A stretch of 64,000 nt of DNA from Sphagnum magellanicum (lineage: Eukaryota; Streptophyta; Sphagnopsida; Sphagnales; Sphagnaceae): the NCBI GenBank assembly GCA_021904315.1, contig CM038913.1:9485958-9549957 (forward strand), read 5' to 3'. The position numbers and the translations under genes were made by a program. The notes under the pieces are model-generated. The model was not told where the DNA came from and did not search any database. It saw nothing but the letters and a program-made list of their open reading frames with translations. Shown piece by piece: positions 47,120-57,621 of this stretch. Positions within the stretch are counted from its first letter, which is position 1, and the number at the start of each line of letters is the position of its first letter.

Positions 47120-49280
47120 GCTTCATAGGAAGTGAAGTGGACAACAAGTGAAACCAAGCCAAGACAAGGAGAATGTCCCACCATCTTACTAACAAGAATC
47201 GACAAGAAAACAAAGGAGAGTTAATAGATGCAGTCCTCTAATCACTAGAGGCAAATAAACCAGTGAAGCATTGGAAGAGGCCATGGATGCAATTGAAAAT
47301 GGGACAACTTCATTGAGGAAGGCAAATAGGCACTGGAACATACCACTTACCTCATTGTTTGATCATTTGTATGGGAAAACAAAATCTAGAAAACCTAGAC
47401 CAGTAGGCGTGCTAACAATAAAAGAAGATTAGGCTTTAGTTGCTTGGGTTTTGTCTATGCAAGAAGTTGGGCTATCAATTAACCTATAATAGTTAAAAAT
47501 GAAAATGGCATAACTAACTCAAACAAGGCCAACACCTTTTCAAAAAGGGGTACCGGGGAGCTTTTGGTGGTACTGGTTCAAGAGGAGACATCTTGAACTC
47601 AACATTTGTTAAGCTAGGGATTGGATATTAATTGAGCACAATAGCTACCAATTCAATTTTGCCAAAGCTTCTACAAGAACTTATAATCCCTTTACAATAA
47701 ACACAACTATGTTGCAGACCATATCTAGAATTTTGATGAAATAGGCATCCAAGCAGGAAGACAATTAGGAGAAAGATTCTACAAAACAAGGTTCACACTA
47801 GGTGTATAGCACTATCCCAAAATCTGAGTTGTTGATTGTTAAATGTGTGGTCAATGTAGAAGTAACAACATTGTTAAGGTTTTACATATTTAACAAAAAC
47901 AGGATACATGATAACTACATACAACTTTGTAAACCAAGGACTTGTATGGCTATGCAATCAAAGGCATGAACAATTACCTTCTTTTTCAAATAGTTTATGT
48001 TTTCAAAAGGTCTATACCAATTGGAATATCCATAACAAATAGACATCTACTCATCTTGGATGGGCATAGATTCCATGTCACCCTTGAGGCAATTAAACAA
48101 GCTCAAGAATTTGGGTTAAATATGATTACTCTACCTTCACATACATTTAATGCACTTTAGCCCTTGGATGTGGTTTGCTTCAAGCCTTTCAAGATTGCTT
48201 TCAAAAAGGAAATAAACATTACAATGGTTAGGAGGAATTACACATAACCACATAATATAGCATTGGTAGGGTGGGTAGACAAAGCACTAAACCTAGCATT
48301 TACCACCAAAAAAATCATGTTAAGGTTCAAAGGTACATGGATTTGGCCACTTAACCCTAAGGCTATGGATTCAAAAATTGACCCTAGTTTTATGTACATA
48401 TTGTAAAATTAGGCCAGGGAAGAAGAAGAATCGAAACAGGAGGATGGTGAACAAAATTGGACAAAACATATAATTGCAGAGGAACTCATCAACATAGGCT
48501 CAACAATAAAAGTTCCAATTGTTAATTTTTCTAAAGATCAACCTAGGTATTATGTGAACATGCTTATAATTCCTATAGTCATTAACCATGCATCTGTAAT
48601 AGAGTTAGAGAACATGGTTGAAAATTTGGCACAACTTTCATTGGATGAAACTATAAAGCTCAAAAATTATGAAAGTTCAACTCAAGTGGCATTGGCATAG
48701 GTGTGTCATGATTTGCTATCATTGCCACATCTACTTGCAAGAAGGACAATGTTAGAAAACCATTAGTCAATTATTTTCAAAGCCATGTTGTAACATCAAA
48801 ATAATATTTGAGGATTATGTGACAAAAGGAAATGGATAGGGAGGTAGCAGATCAGATCTGAAAAAACAAAAGGAAAGAAAAACCAAAAAAAACAAGCAAG
48901 AAAAACAATTACATTATTAAGTGTAGTTGAAAAACTAGTTGAAAGAAAACTTGTAAAACAACAACGAGCCAATTTCATTGTAGTTTAATCATCTTTAGCA
49001 GTTAAAGAGGTAGGAAAAATAATTCATTACAATTTCAAGGCAAGTCTACGAGTCCTCTTGGATTGATGCACCCCCAAACTCCTCAAAAGACCCAAAGGTG
49101 GGTCCCAAAGTGAAACAACGAAAAAAGAAAAAAGTTGGGACACACTCCCTAAATTGCAACACTTTGAGGGTAAGAAGGCATGTTGGAGCTCTAGATGGGA
49201 TTAGGACGAATTCACAAGTGAGATTTCAGGATGGGATCAACATGCACAACCAAGAAAAGAAAGTAGTTAGTGTAAATTGA
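47120..49280 (+). pseudogene. Decayed pogo/Tigger-like DDE_1 transposase
   Basis: Plus-strand readings follow the order of the jerky/Tigger-type DDE_1 family. An N-terminal helix-turn-helix part lies near 47,270-47,400 (EEAMDAIENGTTSLRKANRH, then NIPLTSLFDHLYG), and a CENP-B-like part near 47,430-47,600 (LSMQEVGLSINL, LTQTRPTPFQKG, WYWFKRRH). The catalytic region at 47,860-48,200 includes FYIFNKNRIHDNYIQLCKP, NRHLLILDGHRFHVTLEA and MITLPSHTFNAL-PLDV, and then VGWVDKALNLAF and WPLNPKAMDSKI follow. The LDGH aspartate is present. A Lys-rich tail appears to continue to about 49,280. Many stops and shifts make it non-functional. The best open piece is 47,942-48,160. Hairpin-bearing repeats flank it on both sides. 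Confidence 0.8.
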
Positions 49281-49379
49281 ATGGAAGTGGTGCATTAGAT
49301 TTAATAAGGACAACCTCAAGCATAAGCTTTACACGGCCCACAACCTTTGGGAGGAAGCACCACTCCTCGCCCTATAGTA

Positions 49380-49700
49380 TACTTTGTGCCTCTCCACAGG
49401 GACTACATCCAAATGTCATTTTTTTCTAGGACTCCCAAGTGGGAGTCCCAAAACTAGGATTTTTATCGTCCCAAAACTTTGGACACTCATATCTTTCTCA
49501 AACAAAGTCTTTTTTGAAAATGAGAGGACATTGTCTTATAGCCCTCAAAAATATCTTTCCAACAGTGTATAGCATGCCCCAATCAGACTTCATTTAACCC
49601 CTTCTTTCCAAGGAATTATGGTCGGGAGTCAAATTTTTAATTTGACTCTCACCCCTTCTTTTGATCATAACTCATGCAAATCGGGTGTAAATGAACAATG
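49380..49700 (+). repeat. Hairpin-bearing flank on the 3' side of the DDE_1 relic
   Basis: Contains an 8-bp perfect hairpin at 49,429-49,436 / 49,441-49,448 (ACTCCC..GGGAGT core) and a 10-bp perfect hairpin at 49,626-49,635 / 49,639-49,648. Both parallel hairpins in 46,218-47,060. The bases between have diverged heavily. Confidence 0.6.
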
Positions 49701-52700
49701 GGAGGGCATTTTAAGCATATATGCTTCAAGAGGTTTCTAATGGTGTATTGAAAGCCTAATTTGGTGCTTGTTTGCCTTTTCAACTAATGTTCCAAACATT
49801 TGTAACTTTTGCACGAATGCAATTTTCAAAGTGGAAGTGCACTTGGGAATCATTGGGCTTCATCCCTTGCACTTTCCCCCATTTTTGAGAGTGCGTTTCA
49901 CACCTAAACACATTGTCAACCTTATGGCCCTTGTACTTCACACTTAATCTCAAACCCAATGTTAGGGTTGCAACATGGATACATGGGTGTGAATCTTGGT
50001 GAAATAACATAAGTGCATAAACAAGTTTAACAGTGAGCATTGGTTCAAATGTGAGCCAAAAAAGAAGTTGCAACATCCCTACAATAACCACAAATGGACA
50101 ACTGAACTATTAAGGTGGAATAGTTAAAAGGTAGATCAATTGTAGTTGAGGATGAACAAGATGTCAGAAATAATAGCTAATGTTGGGGTGGAATAACTAT
50201 GAGAAGGAACAACAACGACTAAAGTGGAACAATTAGGAGGAAGAGCAACTGCATTGGGGTGGAATAGTTAAGAGAGATAATATGTGTAATTAAAGATGAA
50301 TAAGAAGTCAAGAAGAGCAATTGTTATTAAGGTAGAATAACTAAAAAGAAAAATAGCTACAGCTGATGATGAATAATGTTTTTTAGTGATGTTAAGATTG
50401 AAAGATCTCCAATTGATCTTGTAACTCTAGATGTGATGCAAATTTACATGCAATTTACCATATATAAATGATTATCTTATAAATCTCTCACTATAAACAT
50501 AATAAATTGGATTAACAGTTATGCATTTTTTGGTGATGTCAAGATTGAAAGATCTCCAATCTTGTGACTATAGAATGTCAAATGAATTTACATAATTTTT
50601 TTTACATTGAAGTAATCAAAGTAACACCATTGACAACCACAATAGTTTGATTCAATAGTAAATAAACTTATCTATACATTCATGGAAATCATTTTAGTCA
50701 TTTACTTGAAAGCTAAACCACTAGCATTATGTACAATCCAAATCATCACAATAATCCCCATTACAGATATGTATATTCTCCATTGCATTTATGTTCATCT
50801 TCAACCCAAATGTAAGTACATTACAACAAAAAATGGACATTTTTAGTTAGTGAAAATGAACTTTGAGCTAAAGAATAACACTTCAATTGAGATCACTAAA
50901 GGCCAAGTTGAAGTTTAGTAGCCACCAATTTGGAAGATGCAAAAGAACCTACTTCAAATGATGCACCAAGCTGTAACAAATGAAATGGAAAAACCTAGAC
51001 TTGCATCAAGCAATAACCAATATCATCCACTATTGAACTACTTATTAGAAAACACACAATCAAAACTAAAAAATAATTTCATGTTATTTGATCCACGATT
51101 ACAAATGCAAAAGTTTTGACAAAAATGTTTGTTATTGCAATGTGCTTTGATTTTGCTCCACCTCACTCATCTCTTAATTCCCAAAGGGACATCAAAATGT
51201 AAGAACCAAACATCAAGTTGTGCATTCCCTTTGCTTGTAGAAAAAACTTGAACAAGAAGTTCCAACTAAGGAGGTTCAAGCTCCTTTCAATCTCTAAAAT
51301 TGGGCCTTGCCATACTTGCAAGACATTTGCACATGCATTAGAGCTTCACTTTGGGAACCATGGACTTGTAGCATAAAGAGGTGAGTTGGAATCGAATTGG
51401 GAGGAACCTGACTTGTGCACAAAGAGGAAATGGAAGGGGGAGTGAAAATACATTGGGGGGAACCTAACCTGCACACAAAGAGGAAACGAATAGGGGAGGA
51501 AAGTTCAAAGGTCATGCATAGAAAGGAAACAGACGAGGGAGGAAAGTTCGGAGAGGTGACGAACAACACAATTGTGAAAATTTGACCCACATGTGGAGAG
51601 GAAATAAAAGGGGGAGGGAATAGGGGTTTCTAGGTCAACATTGCATGGGAGAACGGTGGCTAATTTAGGGTTTAACAAACCTTTAAGGTTTGATAACCAA
51701 ACATTGTTTTGCTTTGTTTTAAGGTTTTAATCTTAACCCTTGAATAAAAATGTTTAGTTTTTTCAATGAAGATGATTAGTTTGAACATGAGATTGTTTGG
51801 TGATAGGGTGGATTTATGACATGTGTTAGTGCAAAGATGTTTGTTGATAGGATTTCCATTGCTTGAACATGGATAGAAAATATGTTTAGTGATTTTGTTT
51901 TGGACAATGAGACTGAAAACTTCCGGAGGCCAAATCTTTTACATCTTTAGTCCAAATCCAATAGAGTGCAATCATAATAAAAGGAACCACTTGCAACAAG
52001 GTCTAAGTCCTTTTCAAGAATTAAATTACACATGTGGACTTCTTGTATTGGTTTATAATGCATTTGTAAAAATAGTGTTTCAAGTTGGATAATGGCTGGA
52101 TATCAAATTTGAGGCCAAATATGACCCAAAACATAATAAATAATTATTATTTTTAATCATGTTTTACATTAAAATCAAATGTACAACTTCTCTTTAACCA
52201 TAATGATAAATTATGAACTATTTTAGTCATTAAGCACATTTGAAACCATTTTAAATAGTCATGTAAAAAGGTTTCAATATAAACATGTACACATTTTTTG
52301 AATGATTAGACACATGACCCACTTCTTGTGAAATTTATTCGAATTCATACAAAATTTGAAAGCATTTGGTGAAGGTTTGAATAACAAAAACATGTTCATA
52401 TTTTATGCTTATTTTTAACACCTGCATATGCAAAAGGACTTTCACCATATTTATATGTTAAAATGATTTCAAATTCATAGGATGATAATTTCATGAATAA
52501 ATGAACATAATGTAAAATATATTTATTTATATCATTTAAATGTTATATTTAATACATTTTCAAAATAGGCAGGGTACATAAAAAATTGATTATCAACAAG
52601 TCCTTTGGCTCCTTTAATTGTAATCTCACCCAACGATTTAAAGCGCACTAAGTGCACCCAAAGCTCCTCGACAACTCATCTTTGGACCCCTAGAGGTAAC

Positions 52701-52740
52701 TAAAGTTTGCCCAGATCATTCCTTTGTGTTTTAAAATGTA
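49701..52740. other. Spacer with short tandem repeats
   Basis: A degenerate tandem array (GGGTGGAATAGTTA-type units of about 50-60 bp) occupies roughly 50,105-50,370. The phrase AAGATTGAAAGATCTCCAAT occurs at about 50,393 and 50,540. A GAGGAAA-rich mini-array (ACCTAACCTGCACACAAAGA) lies at 51,400-51,620. The open frame 49,780-50,091 (minus, 103 codons) has no family I can name. Confidence 0.4.
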
Positions 52741-53624
52741 CTATGACCAGCTAGTTTACCCTATGGTAAAATCAAGGTTGAATGTAATTATTTTTCCAAA
52801 TCAAAACGTTTTCAAAAAGAGTTCTACTTCATTACAAAAATAATGTTCATTTTCCCTTTAAAATGTTATGGGAAATATATAGGTCTAAAAGTTTGTAATG
52901 CACTCTTATTGATTTTTATGGTTTTATAGGTTTTAACACCTGAAAATTGAAATTATTTGGGGAAAAAAGGTGAGAACTCCCATTTTTTTAACATCATTTC
53001 ACATGGCATATCTTTGGAATTTTATTTTTCCAAATAAACTATTTTAATTTCTCAATACTCCTTTTTCATCATTTGGTCCTTTTGTGAGATGGTTTGGAAC
53101 AAAGTTAGTTTTCCTTTGAAAGAAAGTCATATGAAATTAAGGGTTTACAAAAAGATCCCATTCTTCAGTCCCTCCTTTCAATTTTCAAGATTCCCATAGT
53201 CTACCAAATAGGGTTAGGGTGAACCAACATCTACATTGGTACCTCACCTTTCTTTGAGTAAGGCTTGTTAATTGACTATATTTAACCCACTAAGTGTTAA
53301 AACTTGGCCTTAGAAACCATTGTTTAGTCTTAGGATGGGATATTTACAATTTTAACATGCAACTAAAAGGTTTTGGGGACTTTTGCTAGTGTTGGACTTA
53401 GAGTTTTTTTTTTTTTTTGGGTGAATTTTTTTCCATCACCTGGTGACACTTAAAAAAGGGGCTATAAAAATCCTACAAAGGTTTTTTGGGGGGCACAAAG
53501 TCACCATATTTTTAAAGGGGAAAAAAGAGGTTGAAATTGTCATATTTAGATCATAGCTTCTAGGATGTCATCAGAATATAACAAGGTTCCAAAAAAAAAT
53601 TTACTTTGTTCAACAAATTTGGCT

Positions 53625-53659
53625 GGGTTTAGGGTTTAGGTTTAAACCCTAAACCCTAA
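53625..53659. repeat. Head-to-head telomere-type repeat palindrome
   Basis: GGGTTTAGGGTTTAGG is followed at once by TTTAAACCCTAAACCCTAA. Two plant-type telomere units thus face their complements across TTTAAA. The array is tiny and is more likely a chance or mobile-element motif than a chromosome fusion scar. Confidence 0.7.
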
Positions 53660-54270
53660 GTCCTCTTTTGGAGGTTCACCACTCCACCTCCCTCACTAAT
53701 CAGAAACCCAAAAAACCCTGGTTGGGTGGCCGGGTATTATATATGACACCAGCCCTTGGGTGGTTATCAAGGAGGTTATTCAAGATATGTAATCAGGCTT
53801 CCTAAAACAAATCAACCAACCTGCTCAAATATGTAATGGTGGGTTTAAAACAAATTCAAAGAACTAATTTATATATATAAGAACTAGCATCCCAAGAAGG
53901 ATTTAACATTAAATGGCTATAGGATAGGTAGGATAGTAAAATAATAATAAATTGTAATAATTATAATAATAATAATGTTTGACAATCTAAATGTAATGAA
54001 CCGATTAAAACAACCATTTCTTTTTTTGTGATTTTTTTCAAAATTTTCATTAAAAAAAAAACCTTTCTAAAGACCGCAGCCCCAAAACATTTTTCGCATT
54101 TCGGCAAAAGTTCTCACAAAACAAAAAGGCTGATTTCAAGCAATGTTTGTTTTTTATCCTTCCTTTTTTGACATGGGGTCATTTGCAAGTATCCCAAGTA
54201 AGATCTCATGGTTAAATTTTAAGAACCTGCCTAAGAACATTTCCACCAACGAGCAGTAAAATATTTCTGA

Positions 54271-56012
54271 TGACACGCACAAATCGAGAAATGGTCCAAA
54301 TTTTCATAAAGGACTTTAGGACAACAGATAACTTGTTTATTTTTTGCACTTTGACCGAACAAGCCAGATTTTAGAAAAAGAAGCTATACACTTGTTTTGT
54401 GGACTTCAAAAAAACCTTTGATACAATACCAAGGGACCTGTTGTGGCAGGTGCCGGAGGGACTTGGCATCAGTGGGCGGATACTGGAGTGCTTGCGCTCC
54501 ATGTACCGTCAAAACCAGGCCTGCCTGCACCATCCAGAAGAGGGGCTCACGCCCACTTTCTTCTGCCGCATCGGAGTGAAGTAAGGATGCCCCCTTAGCT
54601 CGCTCCTGTTTGGCCTCTTCATAGATGACCTAAAGAAACGACTGAATGCTTGAGAGGGTGACACACCACCAATGTTGGGATAACTAGTTGTTCGCTTGCT
54701 TTTGTATGCAGACGACTTAGTTCTCATGTCACACACTCCTACTGGATTGTAGAAGCAATTGGATGTCTTGTAAGCTTTTTGTTATGAGCGTCAATTGACT
54801 ATGAATGTCAAGAAAACCAAGGTTGTTGTGTTTGAAGCACGCAAGTCTGTGTGTCAGGCTTTTCAGTATGAGGGCGAAGTTATAGAACAACTAAACTCTT
54901 TCAAGTATTTAGGTGTTGAGCTGCATGGCACAAAAGGTATGCAAACGGCAATACATCGATTAACAATGTTAGGGAAAAAGGTAGTTTTTGCATTGCGGCA
55001 CAGATGCATAGAGTTACGCATCTCTGACCCAACATTACAATGCCAACTGTTTGATGCACTAGTCAAACCAGTGCTTAGCTATGGGTGTGAAGTATGGTCA
55101 GACCACATAGCACGCGAACAATTAGAGGTGGTTCATCGGGCTTTTTTGAAGTCGTTGCTGGGGGTCAGCACCACGACATCCAGTTACGTCGTGCTGGCAG
55201 AGTTTGGCAAATTTCCCCTAGAAATATTTTGGTGGCAACAGACCATGCGCTTTCTCTCACATGTCAGTTTTGAGGTAGACTCAGATCGCATGCTCAAGCT
55301 AGCTTATGATGTACAATTGCAGTTGCTTGCAGCCAGGCAAAAAATCTTACTCGGGAACCAAAATGCTATGGGTAGAAAGAGTCGATTGCTTGCTTGCTGG
55401 CTAGCACAAGTAGATGAACAATTGTCGACGTACAATTTGTGCATCAATAACGATCAGTTGCCACCATGTGCTCACCTCAAGCAGTTGGCTGAAAGGCAAT
55501 ACATTATACACCATCAAGTGGCTGCAGCTGACTCCAGCCAAGTGAGAGCCTATTTAGGGTTGAATAGTTCAGCACAGTATGGGTACAAAGAATACCTCTC
55601 CAAGGTAGACAATGCACAGCTTAGGAGAAGCTTGGCATGTTTTCGTTGTGCGAATCACAAGTTGCAAATTGAGCTAGGAAGGCAAGTCAAGCCAGTGAAG
55701 GTGTCGGTGCAGCAGCGTTACTACAAATTGTGCAACTTGGGTGCGGTTGAGGATGAGGACCACTTCTTGTTGGTTTGCCCTGCTTATCACAATGTTCGAG
55801 AGAGGTTTAGAGGTTCATTGCCACTAACTGCCATCACACCTTTGGCTGAATTGCTGAGCTGTCAACAGCAAGGCATCCTTGCTAGATTCTTAGTACAATG
55901 TCAGACAGTTATATCTGAATTGCTTCATCAGACTTAATGTCAATTGGATTCTGGCCTGGGCGCTGTTTGACCCACTTAATGACGTTAAATTGTAAGTAAG
56001 TAAGTAAGTAAG
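54271..56012 (+). mobile_element. 5'-truncated LINE (non-LTR retrotransposon) with TAAG tail
   Basis: The copy starts inside the reverse transcriptase. TTDNLFIFCTL and KLYTCFVDFKKTFDTIPRD are fingers/palm motifs, GCPLSSLLFGLFIDDL follows, and the catalytic YADD is at 54,705-54,716. The thumb and C-terminal part form one open frame from 54,795 to 55,937 (380 codons) with KYLGVEL, LSYGCEVWSD and a C-x13-C-type end EDEDHFLLVCPAY-x-x-V-R. No ribonuclease H domain follows. The element ends in five TAAG units (55,993-56,012). TCTGA at 54,266-54,270 and 56,013-56,017 is a probable target duplication. A few stops (for example after 54,584) separate the pieces. The short tandem 3' tail and lack of poly(A) suggest an RTE-like or related clade, which is inference. 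Confidence 0.9.
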
Positions 56013-56289
56013 TCTGAGTTTTCGTTACTAACTTTTTTCCAACCCCACCCATAAAACTGAAACTGGGATTGTGAGTAAGTAGGTGGGAGACTAGTACTAC
56101 CAACCCACTTGGACCGATCAAACTATCTACCCAATCAGAAACCAGGGAAAACACTCAATAAATATGATTTGACTGTGTTTGATAGACTGTTCCAGTGCTT
56201 CTCCAGGGCTTTGAAAGCCCGAGGGGATTTTCAGGGTTTCTTGTGGATTCACTGGATTCGATTGATGAATCCAGAACAAGCTGAAGAAG

Positions 56290-57600
56290 AAGAAGAAGTC
56301 AAAAGGCGCTGGAGATCAACACTTCCTAAGCTGAAGAAGAAGGTGCCTTTTCTACTGGAAAGATGCCCTTGATTGCTCTGACATCTAATTGGGATGCAGT
56401 GGATTTGATGCTGATTAGGTTCGATTTCAATTTCACGAAATGTGTCTGTTTTTGATACTCTACTTACTTACTCTTCTTCTCTTTTTTGGGTCTGCCTTTT
56501 TCTGTTCTTTTTTCTTTTCTTCCCGCCGCTTTTTTCCCATGGTGGCAGAGCCAGCATCAACGTGTGCATGACGTGCTACAAAATGCATCAGCGAGTAGCG
56601 CACAAACAACAGCTAAGCTACTGCCACAATGGAAATTGTTCACATTGTCACTCTCTCTTTCGTTGGTACAATGTAACGGTTAACGACTTTTTTGGAATCG
56701 TGCTCGCTATGAAAGAAGGTGCTAGGTAGGCAGGTAGGTATCAGTGTTTTGTTTTAAGCCATAGTGGCCCCTACTGCCCTGGCTGTGGTGCTCAAGTGGT
56801 TAGTAGCCTGCAATTGTAGGAATCTTGTTTGTTTGGTACTCACTGGGAGTTTTTTTTTCTGAATGTGGCTGCTAGTTTAGTTGGTGGAGTGAAGTTTGTG
56901 GCCTCCCCTCTATATATGGAGGGGAAAGTATTTGGTTATAAAGGGATTGCACTTGTTTTTTAGGCAATTATGAGATTGCACATGTGTGATTTTTTACAAT
57001 TGTTAAATTATTTTTTCTAATTTTAGCCCATACATTTGTCTTTTAGGAGACTTTTTGACAATCAATAAATAAGAAATGGAGGGGCTAGTTTGGTACATAT
57101 TACATAGCATATACAAATCCAACAACTAAAGAGCAAAACATTCACACAATTTATTGTCTAACCTACAACACAATGCCGCTAAGCACACAAAACAAAGGTC
57201 ATCAAGATTCACAACCCAAATGAATGCAAAGCAATTGAGGGTGAATTGAACCCTTGAAGTTGGCCTCTCCAACTCAATTGACTTGCAATGTCACACCAAG
57301 TCAGCCTATACATTTACAACAATGTAATACAAAATCTAAAATTATGATACAAAGTAAGAAAAAAATTGTGAATCGACGAAAAGAACATGTGGAACATGCC
57401 AGAATCATGGAAACAAAAGGGGTTGCCATCTTGGCACTTAGGCATTGGGATTCACCAAAGATAAAACACAAACCAACAAACATATGTTGGCACAAAAAAA
57501 TGGTAGCCCTTTGAAGGACCTCTAAGCTCCCTCAAAAAAATTGTTGATCACATGCTCCCCATCATAGTAGTGGTGATGGCGAGTAGCTCTCCATTGTTCG
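56290..57600. other. Spacer after the right inverted-repeat arm
   Basis: A pyrimidine-rich stretch at 56,470-56,540 and a GGTAGGCAGGTAGGTA word at about 56,725 are the only marked features. Frames at 56,109-56,372 and 56,442-56,729 read through repeats and show no motif. Confidence 0.35.
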
Positions 57601-57621
57601 ATGCACACCTCATACTGGAAA

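Larger units (their letters stand above)
52745..56275. repeat. Right arm of the large inverted repeat, interrupted by a LINE
   Basis: Reverse-complement partner of 40,595-42,160. Matching runs 52,745-53,290 and 53,870-54,270, then stops abruptly at a LINE, and resumes at 56,013 through 56,275. A 580-base stretch (53,290-53,870) has no partner in the left arm at this position. It includes the head-to-head TTTAGGG-type repeats. Confidence 0.85.

Noticed and set aside
49780..50091. 103-codon minus-strand frame
   Set aside because: Reads more like protein than most, but has no start context, no motif and no splice partner. It may be a transposon relic, and I could not support a call.
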